The notes below the pieces were generated by a model. It was not told where the DNA came from. It saw nothing but the letters and a program-made list of their open reading frames with translations, and ran no database searches. This document shows positions 18,631 to 29,866 of a stretch of DNA of 64,000 bases, piece after piece. The stretch lies in assembly GCF_000015285.1 (NCBI RefSeq), contig NC_008709.1, positions 3,534,001 through 3,598,000 on the forward strand. Reading direction: 5' to 3'. This DNA is from Psychromonas ingrahamii 37 (GTDB taxonomy: Bacteria > Pseudomonadota > Gammaproteobacteria > Enterobacterales > Psychromonadaceae). The stretch's first letter is position 1. Every line of letters starts with the position of its first letter. Position numbers and translations under genes: made by a program.

Positions 18631-19362
18631 TTAATGAATGTCGCGCCAATACTCCTTCTTCAGTAAATAACTAAGAATGAATAAGATAACTAAAAAGCCT
18701 ATCACCCAAAAACCTAGGGCTTGACGCTCTAATTTATTTGGTTCACCTGCATAGACTAAGAAGTTTACCAGATTTAGGACCGCTTTGTCATACTCATCGG
18801 AGCTCATTTCACCCTGTCCGTTACTTTCAAAACCGACGATTGCTTTATGCTCAACACCATTATGCTCTGTTGTTTCATAAATAGCCGTAGGAACACCCTG
18901 TAACTCTTCCAATACATGGGGCATACCCACGAGAGGAAAGACCTGATTGTTAACTCCAAATGGACGCGTTGGATCGGCATAAAAAGTGCGTAAGTAAGTA
19001 TAGATCCAATCCGGACCTCGAAGACGTGCTACTAAGGTTAAATCAGGAGGAACCACTCCAAACCATTTCCCGCCATCGGCTGGATCCATGTTATTTTTCA
19101 TCAAGTCACCAATTTTACTGTCAGTGAACATCAGATTATTAACCATTAAATCCTCAGGGATATCCAAATCGTTTGCTACCCGCTGATAACGTTGGTGTGC
19201 CGTAGAATGACATGCCATGCAATAATTCATAAACAGTTTAGCACCACTTTGCAGTGACGCTTTATCCGTTAAATCATAATTAGCTTTATCCAGTTGAACA
19301 TTACCTGCTGCAAAAACCAGTGTCGGTAATAATGCCAATAAGGCAATCATTAATTTTTTCAT
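18631..19362 (-). CDS. petC: Ubiquinol-cytochrome c reductase, cytochrome c1 subunit
   Basis: The haem c subunit of the bc1 complex, passing electrons from the Rieske protein to soluble cytochrome c. The 243-residue protein has a cleavable signal peptide (MKKLMIALLALLPTLVFA), the haem-binding motif CMACH at about residues 48-52, and a C-terminal membrane anchor (about 217-236) ending KKEYWRDIH. It overlaps petB by four bases and is the last gene of the petABC operon. Confidence 0.95.
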   Translation of the reverse strand: MKKLMIALLALLPTLVFAAGNVQLDKANYDLTDKASLQSGAKLFMNYCMACHSTAHQRYQRVANDLDIPEDLMVNNLMFTDSKIGDLMKNNMDPADGGKWFGVVPPDLTLVARLRGPDWIYTYLRTFYADPTRPFGVNNQVFPLVGMPHVLEELQGVPTAIYETTEHNGVEHKAIVGFESNGQGEMSSDEYDKAVLNLVNFLVYAGEPNKLERQALGFWVIGFLVILFILSYLLKKEYWRDIH

Positions 19363-20639
19363 TTGAATGTTAACCTCGTTGGTAGTGGTTTAGTTTTTTC
19401 GTTTTTGCTGTATAGCCAAAGAGCAATAAAGAAACCGAAGTAACCGACAGTACCAACCTGCGCAAACATGGTTAATAAAGGTGTTGCGGGCAAAGCCCCC
19501 AATACACCTAAGACAATAAAACAAACAATGAATTGTGCAATATTAGCTTTATGTATCCAACTACGGTAACGAATTGATCTTACCTTGCAACGGTCTAACC
19601 AAGGCAGGAAGAAAAGAATTACAATGGAGCCACCAAAGAACATAACACCAATTAACTTGTCGGGTATGGCACGCAAAATGGCATAGAAAGGCGTGTAATA
19701 CCAAACTGGTGCGATATGTGTCGGTGTTTTCAAACCGTTTGCAGGTTCAAAATTTGGCGCCTCAAGGAAGTAACCTCCCCCTTCCGGCATAAAGAAGATA
19801 ACCCCACAGAATAAGATTAAAAATCCACAAACCCCCATAATATCTTTTACTGTAAAGTAAGGGTGGAAGGGAATAGAGTCGATAATATCTTTTTTACCGC
19901 TGTATTGTTTGTGGAAAGTAAACTTACCTTTTGCATCAGCAGAAGCGGTTCCTTTTTTCACTTTAGTATCAATACCATCAGGATTATTCGATCCCACTTC
20001 ATGCAATGCGATAAGATGTAAAAAGACTAAAGCAACCAGTGCTAAGGGCAATGCTATTACATGTAATGCAAAGAATCGGTTTAAGGTTGCACCTGATATT
20101 ACATAATCACCACGTATCCAAAGGGTCAAATCATCGCCAATAATTGGAATTGCACCAAATAAAGAGATAATTACCTGTGCACCCCAGAAAGACATCTGTC
20201 CCCAAGGAAGTAAGTAACCCATAAAGGCTTCGGCCATCAACACCAGAAAGATCAACATGCCGAAGATCCAAATTAACTCGCGGGGTTTTTGGTATGAGCC
20301 GTAAATCAAGCCGCGGAACATATGTAAATAGATAACCACAAAGAACGCAGAAGCGCCTGTTGAATGCATATAACGTAATAACCAACCATAAGGCACGTCA
20401 CGCATAATATATTCAACCGATGCAAAAGCTAATTCCGCAGAGGGGTTGTAGTGCATTGTCAACCAGATACCGGTTAATATTTGGTTAACCAGAACCAGCA
20501 TGGCTAAGCCACCAAAAAAGTACCAAAAGTTGAAATTGGCCGGTGTTGGGTATTGCGCTAAATGTTTGTTCCACGTTTCCGTCATCGGGATCCGTGCATC
20601 TATCCAATCGACTGTTCCAGTGACTAATTTATTAAGCAT
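19359..20639 (-). CDS. petB: Ubiquinol-cytochrome c reductase, cytochrome b subunit
   Basis: The membrane core of the bc1 complex, carrying two b haems and both quinone sites. The 426-residue protein has about eight to nine membrane segments. Haem-ligand regions are visible in YMHSTGASAFFVVIYLHMFR (helix B) and RFFALHVIALPLALVALVFLH (helix D), and GYLLPWGQMSFWGA lies near the quinol-oxidation site. It overlaps petA by one base (TAATG) and petC by four, so translation is likely coupled. Confidence 0.95.
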   Translation of the reverse strand: MLNKLVTGTVDWIDARIPMTETWNKHLAQYPTPANFNFWYFFGGLAMLVLVNQILTGIWLTMHYNPSAELAFASVEYIMRDVPYGWLLRYMHSTGASAFFVVIYLHMFRGLIYGSYQKPRELIWIFGMLIFLVLMAEAFMGYLLPWGQMSFWGAQVIISLFGAIPIIGDDLTLWIRGDYVISGATLNRFFALHVIALPLALVALVFLHLIALHEVGSNNPDGIDTKVKKGTASADAKGKFTFHKQYSGKKDIIDSIPFHPYFTVKDIMGVCGFLILFCGVIFFMPEGGGYFLEAPNFEPANGLKTPTHIAPVWYYTPFYAILRAIPDKLIGVMFFGGSIVILFFLPWLDRCKVRSIRYRSWIHKANIAQFIVCFIVLGVLGALPATPLLTMFAQVGTVGYFGFFIALWLYSKNEKTKPLPTRLTFK

Positions 20640-21229
20640 TAGGCGTCTCCTTTATCTGAGCCGATAAGAATCGTTGTATCACTCGTGTAATAATGAGGAG
20701 GGATAACTAAATTTAATGGCGCAGGGACACCTTGGAAGACACGACCTGCCATATCAAATTTCGAACCGTGGCATGGACAAAAGAAACCAGACTCAATACC
20801 CTGAACTTGTTCAGAAAAAGAATCGGGTAGATAACTAGGTGAACAACCTAAATGGGTGCATATACCCACAGCGATAAAAATCTCAGGTTTTAGTGCACGG
20901 CCTAAGTTTGTTATGTAATCGGGTTGTTGCGGTTCTTGTGAATCAGGATCACGTAACTGACCGTCATGAGTCGGTAATTCATCAATCACTTTTTGTGTGC
21001 GGGATACGACCCAAACAGGTTTACCACGCCATGCAACGCGAATTAATTGTCCCGGTTCGATTTTACTAATATCAACAGCAACTGGTGCTCCAGCTGCTTT
21101 TGCTTTTTCACTTGGGCTCCAAGATTTCACGAAGGGTACCGCTACTGCAACGGCTCCGACTCCACCAACAACAGCTGTTGTTAATGTCAAAAACTTGCGG
21201 CGACCAGAATTAACAGGCGCATTGCTCAT
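20639..21229 (-). CDS. petA: Ubiquinol-cytochrome c reductase, Rieske iron-sulfur subunit
   Basis: Carries the 2Fe-2S cluster that accepts the first electron from quinol. The 196-residue protein has a twin-arginine type N-terminus ([11 protein letters not shown]) with one membrane segment, and the two cluster-binding boxes CTHLGC and CPCHGS at about residues 124-129 and 150-155. It is the first gene of petABC, preceded by an 880-base spacer that should hold the operon promoter. Confidence 0.95.
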   Translation of the reverse strand: MSNAPVNSGRRKFLTLTTAVVGGVGAVAVAVPFVKSWSPSEKAKAAGAPVAVDISKIEPGQLIRVAWRGKPVWVVSRTQKVIDELPTHDGQLRDPDSQEPQQPDYITNLGRALKPEIFIAVGICTHLGCSPSYLPDSFSEQVQGIESGFFCPCHGSKFDMAGRVFQGVPAPLNLVIPPHYYTSDTTILIGSDKGDA

Positions 21230-22059
21230 TTAACCATCTCCATTCAGAGCTACTTTCAAGCAGTTCTCTATGCCAAACTGATAATGCATACGTTCTCAAA
21301 CAGATAGCTTGATAGGGTATTGCATAAAACTTTCTGAATTCTAAAGAAATACGAGCTTACTTACAAGCGATTAACATTGTTTTGCGACAAGGAATAGAGA
21401 AAAGCAGTACTTAATTGACCATGCTCTCATTAGCAAGCGGAACTTAATGATAACTCATCATAAAAATATAAATTTAAAGGCACTTACTGGTCTTTATTTA
21501 CGCTATCTATCATTGATGCTACACCAGCTTTTACTAATATGTCGAGATTTTTATAAACCCAAAACAGCGCTTTATCCTCCCCTCCTACCCGGTCAATTTT
21601 ATTTAATATTACTTTGAATAATTTATCCACTTGCTAATGCTCGGCAACGTAGCATTGTAAAAAATAAAAAATTGAATAATCATGTTTGGAGAATGCAGTA
21701 TGGGTTTGTTTTTTATGATAAAAAAATCATAAAAGAATATATCAGTAAAAATATTTTTAATGATTTATATTGATGTAGCAGTGCTGTTATAGAGACTAGA
21801 ACGGCCAATGCGCCTGTTTCACTTGCATAGGTGACAAAAGATTAAGACGAAAAATTGCTTGTATTGCACGCCCTCACAGTCATAAAGTCGGCCCTCAAAA
21901 CCTTTATCCTCACACTATGCACACATTTATAAATATAGATTTGACCAATAAATTTGCTCATTAAGCTTTTAAACCATTAGCTCTGCCAACATAATATATC
22001 CCCTATATTAAAAACAGATGTAAAGGAAGCATAAGCTCAAAATATCTAAATAGCAGGCA
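21230..22059. other. Long spacer between petA and the rpsI terminator
   Basis: Nothing here is clearly functional apart from the presumed petABC promoter region next to petA and a short open frame on the minus strand at 21484-21630 (listed separately). Base composition is AT-rich. Confidence 0.5.
21484..21630 (-). CDS. Possible 48-residue small protein or gene fragment
   Basis: A GTG-started frame encodes 48 residues with natural-looking composition (beginning VDKLFKVILNKIDRVGGEDK and ending SMIDSVNKDQ). An in-frame stop lies two codons upstream of the GTG and no good ribosome binding site is seen, so it may be the tail of a decayed gene. I do not recognise the family. It lies alone in the long petA upstream spacer. 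Confidence 0.25.
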   Translation of the reverse strand: MDKLFKVILNKIDRVGGEDKALFWVYKNLDILVKAGVASMIDSVNKDQ

Positions 22060-22087
22060 AAAAAAAGCCCAGTATAAACTGGGCTTT
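22060..22087 (-). terminator. Terminator of the rplM-rpsI operon
   Basis: On the minus strand AGCCCAGT, TTAT and ACTGGGCT are followed by a T-run. It lies about 23 bases past the rpsI stop codon. Confidence 0.88.
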
Positions 22088-22109
22088 TGCAATTCTTGAA
22101 AACGAAATA

Positions 22110-22499
22110 TTAACGTTTTGAGAACTGTGGACGTTTACGTGCTTTATGTAGACCCACTTTCTTACGTTCAACTTCACGTGCATCACGGGTAACATAACCT
22201 GCGGCGCGTAGTTCAGAACGAAGTGTTTCGTCATACTGCATTAATGCACGAGTGATACCCAGACGGATAGCACCAGATTGACCCGTACTACCACCACCTT
22301 TAACAGTGATGTTCAGATCGAATTTATCAGTAACGCCGATAAGTTCTAGTGGTTGACGAACAACCATACAAGCAGTTTCACGACCAAAATATTGGTCAAT
22401 GTTACGCTTGTTGATAGTGATTTGACCACTACCTGCTTTTACAAACACTCGAGCTACAGAGCTTTTGCGACGACCAGTGCCGTAGTATTGATTTGCCAT
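22110..22499 (-). CDS. rpsI: 30S ribosomal protein S9
   Basis: A small-subunit protein whose C-terminal tail reaches the P-site tRNA. The 129-residue protein starts [19 protein letters not shown] and ends in the conserved basic tail [11 protein letters not shown]. It sits 13 bases after rplM in the standard rplM-rpsI operon. Confidence 0.97.
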   Translation of the reverse strand: MANQYYGTGRRKSSVARVFVKAGSGQITINKRNIDQYFGRETACMVVRQPLELIGVTDKFDLNITVKGGGSTGQSGAIRLGITRALMQYDETLRSELRAAGYVTRDAREVERKKVGLHKARKRPQFSKR

Positions 22500-22512
22500 T
22501 GTTTTAATCCTA

Positions 22513-22941
22513 TTAAATGTCTAAAACTTGTGGTTGCTGTGCAGAATGTTGATGCTCAGTACCAGCATAAACTTTCAACTTACGGTACATTGCACGACCT
22601 AATGGGCCACGTGGTAACATACCTTTAACAGCTTTTTCAATAACACGTTCAGGTGCGCGCTTGATAAGATCTTCAAAGCTAATCGCTTTAATTCCACCAA
22701 TGAAACCAGTATGGTGATAATAGATTTTACCTTTAGCTTTATTACCTGTTACAGTAATTTTCTCTGCATTGATAACGATGATGTAATCGCCAGTATCAAC
22801 ATGCGGAGTGTATTCTGCTTTATGTTTACCACGTAAACGTAAAGCGATTTCAGTAGCCAAACGGCCTAAAGTTTTACCTTCAGCATCGACTACAAACCAG
22901 TCGCGTTTGACTTCAGCTGGTTTAGCAACAAAAGTTTTCAT
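22513..22941 (-). CDS. rplM: 50S ribosomal protein L13
   Basis: An early-assembling large-subunit protein. The 142-residue sequence begins [20 protein letters not shown] and contains [26 protein letters not shown], as in other gammaproteobacteria. It is the first gene of the operon; in E. coli L13 represses its own mRNA. A 7-bp inverted repeat about 110 bases upstream (23049-23078) is a candidate leader structure here. Confidence 0.97.
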   Translation of the reverse strand: MKTFVAKPAEVKRDWFVVDAEGKTLGRLATEIALRLRGKHKAEYTPHVDTGDYIIVINAEKITVTGNKAKGKIYYHHTGFIGGIKAISFEDLIKRAPERVIEKAVKGMLPRGPLGRAMYRKLKVYAGTEHQHSAQQPQVLDI

Positions 22942-23048
22942 TAAGTTATACCCAAATTAATGATATTAAAAAATATGATTGTCAATATTGACAACCAAAA
23001 ATGTATTTTGCCATTTCGTATCCCTTCGAATACGTCAAGCGTAAACAG

Positions 23049-23078
23049 ATCCACCCTTTAAACTTTGGGGAGGTGGAT
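23049..23078 (-). promoter_or_regulatory. Candidate leader hairpin upstream of rplM
   Basis: ATCCACC and GGTGGAT form perfect 7-bp arms around a 16-base loop containing CTTTAAACTTTGG, 108 bases before rplM. It might contribute to L13 autoregulation, but no match to a defined L13 site was verified. Confidence 0.3.
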
Positions 23079-23214
23079 AACGTGGGCGACAGAATTGTAC
23101 AGAAAATGGAGGCAGAAATCACCTTAATATTGAAATAATTATTGATAACATTAATGTCTTTCTTTGTCGTCGCTTTATTTATGCAAAACGAGGGGGCAAA
23201 AAAACCTTAAGCCG

Positions 23215-24333
23215 TTATTTTTGTTCAACATGGTGAGCCTGCATTAAATAGGTTTTGCTTTGCATCTCTGACAAACGTGATACACAACGTTGGAATTCAA
23301 AATTAAGTTGCTCTCCAATATACAGATCCATTATCTTAACTTCAGCAGAGATAACCACAGCCACATGGTGATCATAAAATTCATCGACCATCGCAATAAA
23401 ACGCCTGACAATATCATTATGCAAATCATCCATCTGCTTTATATTCGCGATAATAACAGTGCGGTATAATATGGCTATTTCAATATAATCCAATACGCTT
23501 CTTGGTCCGTCACAAAGTGAATCAAACTCAATACTTAAGGTATCAATACTATTGGCGATGCTGGGGATCAGGCGGGAATTGATTTCTATATTTTGTCCAT
23601 AAACTTTATCTCCATCCGCTAAATTTTCAAAGGCATTTTTTATCTGCAGGGAGGCACTGCTGTCTAGAGGGTAGTGATAAATTTCACTGTTTATTAAACG
23701 GCCAATGCGATAATCGCGCCCACCGTCTAAATTGAACACTTCACAATGGACCTTAACTAAGTCAATAACAGGCAAAAAACGTGCGCGTTGCAGACCATTT
23801 TTATAAAGATCATCGGGGTGAATATTGGAGGTTGCAACCAATACAATGCCCTGTTCAAATAATGCGGTTAACATGCCGGCTAAAATCATTGCATCGGTTA
23901 TATCATCAACATAAAACTCATCAAAACACAAAACATCAGTTTCAAATGAGAACTTTTGCGCAATTTTAACTAAAGGATTCGCCTGTCCCTGCAATTCAGA
24001 AAGTTCTTTGTGCACTCTAAGCATAAAGTGATGGAAGTGCAGTCGTTGTTTGCGCTTTGTTGGTAAGCTATGAAAGAAAAGATCCACAAGGTAAGTTTTA
24101 CCACGGCCCACCCCGCCATAAAAATAGATCCCTTTAAATTGCTTTTTTTTGCTTGTTGGTGTGGATAGTTTGTTAATCAAGCGTGACAACACGCTGCTTT
24201 TTTTATTTTCAATGGGCGGTGTTTGCAGATCCATATACAAACGTTGCAGCTGCTGTATAGCAATTGCCTGTGCAGGATCCTCAAAGAAGTTCTTTTTTTG
24301 TAAATCGGCGCGATATAAATTTAGGGGGGTCAC
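23215..24333 (-). CDS. zapE: Cell division protein ZapE (AFG1-like ATPase)
   Basis: An ATPase that associates with the Z-ring and affects FtsZ assembly, especially under anaerobic or stress growth. The 372-residue protein has Walker A in GGVGRGKTYLVDLFF (about residues 73-87), Walker B in DVLCFDEFYVDDITDA, and VATSNIHPDDLYKNGLQR (sensor/arginine region). The start is probably GTG at 24333. In E. coli zapE is followed by zapG and degQ/degS; here zapG is absent and degQ is a remnant, while degS persists at 26859. Confidence 0.93.
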   Translation of the reverse strand: MTPLNLYRADLQKKNFFEDPAQAIAIQQLQRLYMDLQTPPIENKKSSVLSRLINKLSTPTSKKKQFKGIYFYGGVGRGKTYLVDLFFHSLPTKRKQRLHFHHFMLRVHKELSELQGQANPLVKIAQKFSFETDVLCFDEFYVDDITDAMILAGMLTALFEQGIVLVATSNIHPDDLYKNGLQRARFLPVIDLVKVHCEVFNLDGGRDYRIGRLINSEIYHYPLDSSASLQIKNAFENLADGDKVYGQNIEINSRLIPSIANSIDTLSIEFDSLCDGPRSVLDYIEIAILYRTVIIANIKQMDDLHNDIVRRFIAMVDEFYDHHVAVVISAEVKIMDLYIGEQLNFEFQRCVSRLSEMQSKTYLMQAHHVEQK

Positions 24334-24585
24334 AGAGCACTCACAAGTTTTTTTATAACATTATTGGAGCATCATAACAGTAAAGCCAAGTCGACAAAAT
24401 TTGAATTTGTACCCAATTTACACAAATTGATTAATGTCAGATATTTTAATCACTGCTTTCTTGTTAATACCAAAAGAACTCAAAAGGTAATAACCCTACT
24501 GATTAAATTTCAATTTCCCAAAAAATATTTAATTTTAGCGCTATTGAAACTATTATTTTGAGTCATTACCTATGGAGAATCTACC

Positions 24586-24844
24586 GTGAAGAAGTTAATT
24601 GCTTATTTTCTGATTAACCACAGCTTAATCGCATTTAGTGCAAGGACAAATGCTGCTTTGTCTCTAACCGTTGCCGGCAGTGATACTTTTAGTCTCGCCT
24701 TAATCGAAAAAAATTCAAAATCATACCGAACTAACCCAGTTGATTAACAGTTCACCCCAAATATTAGCGCTCAATATAGTGCGTGATAATAGAACATTAT
24801 ATTTAACATTAAATGATCCCGCCCAAAAAACAGCCACAAATTGA
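24586..24844 (+). pseudogene. degQ: Collapsed degQ (HtrA protease) remnant
   Basis: A GGAG site and GTG start a reading frame with a signal-peptide-like start (VKKLIAYFLINHSLIAFSA) followed by AALSLTVAGSDTFSLALIEK, which recalls the mature N-terminus of DegQ. It stops after 53 codons. In the next frame the sequence reads ELTQLINSSPQILALNIVRD and then NRTLYLTLND, which aligns with the C-terminal end of the second PDZ domain of DegQ/DegP (such as KPAIIALQIVRGNETIYLLM). The protease domain and most of both PDZ domains are gone. The location between zapE and degS is exactly where degQ sits in related genomes. Inference: internal deletion plus frameshift. Confidence 0.75.
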
Positions 24845-25044
24845 ATTTAAAACAAACAAAAATAGAGTAAAAATTAAACAAATATAAAAAAACAGAAATT
24901 AAATGCTTCAAAATCATACTTTATCAAAAGAATTTCTGTAAAATATGCCCATCAAATACAGATATTGATAAACACGTTTTAATCTCTATTAAAAAAATTA
25001 CAATTAATAAACTTAATAAACTTAATAACTATCGGAGAATAACG

Positions 25045-26454
25045 GTGAGAAAAACTAAAATAGTTTGTACTATTGGTCCAAAATCAGAATCAAAAGAGAT
25101 GTTAGGTAAATTAGTCAAAAATGGCATGAATGTAATGCGCCTTAACTTCTCGCACGGTGATTTTAACGAACATGGTGGTCGAATTAATACTATCCGTGAA
25201 ATTTGCCGAGAAACGGGTAAAAATGTTGCCATTTTATTAGATACCAAAGGTCCTGAAATTCGTACAGTTAAACTAACCAACGGTGCTGATGTATTATTAA
25301 CGGCAGGACAAGAGTTCACTTTAACAACGGATCAAACTGTTGTGGGTGACAACACTGTGGTAGCCGTAACTTATGAAAATCTAACCAATGATTTAGCGGT
25401 AGGTAACACGGTATTACTTGATGACGGCCTAATTGAACTAACCGTTAAACGTATTACCGATACAGAGGTTATCTGTGATGTTATGAACACCGGTGAACTG
25501 GGCGAAAATAAAGGCGTTAACCTTCCAGGTGTTAAAGTTCAGCTGCCTGCTCTGTCTCCTAAAGATAAAGGCGATTTAATATTTGGTTGTGAACAACAAG
25601 TTGATTTTATTGCAGCATCATTTATTCGTAAAAAAGAAGACGTATTGGAAATCCGTGAGTTATTAAAAGCTCACGGTGGCGAAAAAATTCACATCATCTC
25701 TAAAATAGAAAACCAAGAAGGTGTTGATAACTTTGATGAAATCCTAGCAGCTTCAGACGCTATTATGGTCGCTCGTGGTGACTTAGGCGTTGAAATTGCA
25801 GTTGAAGAAGTGATCTTCGCACAAAAAATGATGATCGAAAAAGCAAATGCTGCTCGAAAGCCTGTTATTACAGCGACACAAATGCTTGATTCAATGATCA
25901 AAAATCCACGACCAACGCGTGCTGAAGCGGGCGATGTTGCCAATGCTATCTTAGATGGCACTGATGCAGTCATGCTTTCAGGTGAAAGTGCTAAAGGAAA
26001 ATACCCTGCAGAAGCGGTTGAAATTATGGCAACTATCTGTGAGCGAACCGATCAAGTCATGCATGTCAGAGTTGATAATATTACAAAAGATATCCGTATC
26101 ACAGAAGCAGTATGCAGCGGTGCAGTTAACAATGCAGAGCAACTAGATGCTAAATTAATCATAGTAGCAACGGGTGCCGGCAAGTCTGCACGCTCTTTAC
26201 GTAAATACTTTCCAAGGACTCAAATCCTGGCGTTAACCAGTAATCCAAAAACAGCACAACAACTTGCATTAGTAAAAGGGGTTTCTGCTAAAATTGTTGA
26301 AGCTCAAAATTCAATGGAAGAGTTCTACCAACTTGGTATGGATATGAGTAAACAGCTTGGTCTTGTTACTGCTGGTGATAAAGTCATAATAGTCGCTGGT
26401 GCGCTTGTGGCTTCCGGTACGACAAACACTTCTTCTGTACACGTTATTGTTTAA
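25045..26454 (+). CDS. pykF: Pyruvate kinase, type I (PykF-like)
   Basis: Transfers phosphate from phosphoenolpyruvate to ADP, giving pyruvate and ATP in glycolysis. The 469-residue protein aligns throughout with E. coli Pyk[18 protein letters not shown] at the start, the active-site region [42 protein letters not shown], and the C-terminal allosteric domain ending [13 protein letters not shown]. The start is GTG with CGGAG 7 bases upstream. It lies between the degQ remnant and degS, an uncommon position. Confidence 0.95.
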   Translation: MRKTKIVCTIGPKSESKEMLGKLVKNGMNVMRLNFSHGDFNEHGGRINTIREICRETGKNVAILLDTKGPEIRTVKLTNGADVLLTAGQEFTLTTDQTVVGDNTVVAVTYENLTNDLAVGNTVLLDDGLIELTVKRITDTEVICDVMNTGELGENKGVNLPGVKVQLPALSPKDKGDLIFGCEQQVDFIAASFIRKKEDVLEIRELLKAHGGEKIHIISKIENQEGVDNFDEILAASDAIMVARGDLGVEIAVEEVIFAQKMMIEKANAARKPVITATQMLDSMIKNPRPTRAEAGDVANAILDGTDAVMLSGESAKGKYPAEAVEIMATICERTDQVMHVRVDNITKDIRITEAVCSGAVNNAEQLDAKLIIVATGAGKSARSLRKYFPRTQILALTSNPKTAQQLALVKGVSAKIVEAQNSMEEFYQLGMDMSKQLGLVTAGDKVIIVAGALVASGTTNTSSVHVIV

Positions 26455-26483
26455 TCAATAAATAATCAGACTATTTAAGCATC

Positions 26484-26751
26484 ACCTTATACCAATTCCA
26501 CTAATTAAATGATCTATTTAGGCACCGGAAAAACGCATAAAAGCAAGGCATTGATTGCAGTAACTAGTTGTTCTAATTATACAAAATAGTAGGGAACTAT
26601 TTTGAACAGCTTCAGCTGGCCACGAAGTGGTGAATAACAGGATGTTATGAATCAAATCAATAGCACAGACTAAAACAGGGTTTTATGTCTAGCTAGCATG
26701 TGTTTTAACACGCATAAATGAGCAGAAAATTAATGGATTTGGTATTAGGTG
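26484..26751. mobile_element. MITE-like element E2, best-preserved copy
   Basis: This noncoding element of about 268 bp has imperfect terminal inverted repeats: CACCTTATACCAATTCCACT on the left, and CACCTAATACCAAATCCATT as the complement of the right end. The interior contains GGCCACGAAGTGGTGAAT and CTAGCTAGCATG. Related copies lie at 14498, 14821, 41293 and a short one at 3727. It carries no transposase, so mobilisation would need a partner in trans. Target-site duplication was not resolved. Confidence 0.75.
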
Positions 26752-26858
26752 GTGCTTTTTTTTACCAATTTCTCAATAACATACAATAAACACCCTTCCC
26801 TCTCCTATTTTGTATATAATCTTTGTTGTCACTTTCACTTATCGACCTGGTTAACAAA

Positions 26859-27965
26859 ATGAACTTTAAAACGCGCTTGCTGTATTTTTTAAAACCCATT
26901 TTTTGGGGGATTATTATTGCGATATTAATCGTTTATGGCGCACGGTTAGGGACAGTTTTAACATCGCTTTTAGCCAACGATAAAGTCGCAAGTTATAGCG
27001 AATCAGTCAAAAAAGCATCCCCTGCAGTGGTTAATATTTACTCTCAACAATATGTAGACTCGACTTTCAACAACAACAAACAACAGCTTCAACCGACGGG
27101 GTTAGGATCCGGCATTATTGTTGATAAAAAAGGTTACATTTTAACCAACTACCATGTTATTAAACAGGCTGATCAGATACTTATCGCTTTACAGGACGGC
27201 CGTCTCTTTACCGCCACTGTGGTCGGGAGTGATGTAATAACCGACTTAGCGGTACTGCAAATTGAGGGCAATAACCTGCCGGTGATCCCTCAGAACAGTC
27301 AATATAATCCTCAAGTTGGCGATATAGTACTCGCTATTGGTAATCCCTATAACTTAGGGCAAACCATCACTCAGGGTGTTATCAGTGCCACCGGACGCAG
27401 TGGTATGAGTTCATCTGGCCGTCAGGATTTCCTGCAGACAGATGCGGCTATTAACGAAGGAAACTCAGGGGGAGCATTAATTAATAGCCGAGGTGAGTTA
27501 GTTGGTATTAATACCTCTGAATTTTACAGTCGTCGTCAAAATATTAGTTATGGTATTAGTTTTGCTATTCCCTATCAGCTTTCGCAGCGGATAATGAACA
27601 GCCTAATTAGAGATGGTCGCGTTATTCGTGGCTCCTTAGGTATAGTGGCCGAAAATTTAGATCCGCTTTTAGCGCGTCTTTGGGGCTTAAAAGCACAAAA
27701 CAGCACCATCATAAAAGAAGTTCAGGAAGGAGGACCTGCTAGTATTGCGGGGGTTGAAGTCAATGATATTTTACTAAAAATCAATAATACGGCTGTTGAA
27801 AACTTAATTTTTGCGATGGATATGGTGGCAGAAATACCGCCAGGCACAAAGGCCGTATTAACGGTATTACGTAAAGGAGAGGAAATGGATATCGACGTCA
27901 TTATTGGCGAGCTGAGTAATCCCCCTCAAAATACAAATAGCACTGACAAAGAAATTAACCCTTAA
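26859..27965 (+). CDS. degS: Periplasmic serine protease DegS
   Basis: A membrane-anchored protease that senses misfolded porins and cleaves RseA to activate sigma-E. The 368-residue protein has an N-terminal anchor (about residues 11-31), the catalytic histidine in TNYHVI, aspartate in TDLAVLQI and serine in NEGNSGGALI, and a single C-terminal PDZ domain (about 255-355). ATG 26859 (MNFKTRLLYFLKP) is preferred to the upstream TTG at 26823 because homologues start here. It is followed by a bidirectional terminator and convergent murA. Confidence 0.93.
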   Translation: MNFKTRLLYFLKPIFWGIIIAILIVYGARLGTVLTSLLANDKVASYSESVKKASPAVVNIYSQQYVDSTFNNNKQQLQPTGLGSGIIVDKKGYILTNYHVIKQADQILIALQDGRLFTATVVGSDVITDLAVLQIEGNNLPVIPQNSQYNPQVGDIVLAIGNPYNLGQTITQGVISATGRSGMSSSGRQDFLQTDAAINEGNSGGALINSRGELVGINTSEFYSRRQNISYGISFAIPYQLSQRIMNSLIRDGRVIRGSLGIVAENLDPLLARLWGLKAQNSTIIKEVQEGGPASIAGVEVNDILLKINNTAVENLIFAMDMVAEIPPGTKAVLTVLRKGEEMDIDVIIGELSNPPQNTNSTDKEINP

Positions 27966-27970
27966 TAGAA

Positions 27971-28006
27971 CAAAAAAAAGGGAAGCACTAAGCTTCCCTT
28001 TTTTTG
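27971..28006. terminator. Bidirectional terminator between degS and murA
   Basis: AAAAAAAAGGGAAGC, a short loop and GCTTCCCTTTTTTT form a symmetric hairpin between the two convergent stop codons. Confidence 0.88.
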
Positions 28007-28048
28007 TTATTCACAGCATCAAAACAGCCTGTAAAAAATGAATTAACG

Positions 28049-29591
<1,543 letters not shown>

Positions 29592-29602
29592 GGTATAACT
29601 CG

Positions 29603-29866
29603 CTACTTGAAGAGAAAACTCACCCCATATAAACCCGCTAAGATTAATATTTTATCAGACACACCCTCAAAGCAGACATTTGGACTAATTGTTTTAATTT
29701 GTACCAAATATGCAATACCGGCTGAGTCTATATTTGTAAGGTGCTGTAAATCTATTTTTTTTGTATTTTTATAGGTTTTAATATTCGAAAATTTTTTCGC
29801 GGACAACTCGCTTAACAGCAGGTCACCCTTCAGTACTATTGTCTCGTCATTGATGCTTGTAGTCAC
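29603..29866 (-). CDS. mlaB: MlaB, STAS-domain subunit of the Mla ABC transporter
   Basis: A cytoplasmic STAS protein that binds MlaF and stabilises the MlaFEDB complex of retrograde phospholipid transport. The 87-residue protein has the STAS pattern, with IDLQHLTNIDSAGIAYLVQI around residues 38-57 containing the conserved DSAG segment. Its start overlaps the end of mlaC by four bases. Confidence 0.87.
   Translation of the reverse strand: MTTSINDETIVLKGDLLLSELSAKKFSNIKTYKNTKKIDLQHLTNIDSAGIAYLVQIKTISPNVCFEGVSDKILILAGLYGVSFLFK

Noticed and set aside
24364-24561. 65-residue frame after zapE on the plus strand
   Set aside because: Rich in Lys/Leu/Phe as expected from AT-rich noncoding DNA, with no Shine-Dalgarno and no similarity to zapG, which is expected at this place.
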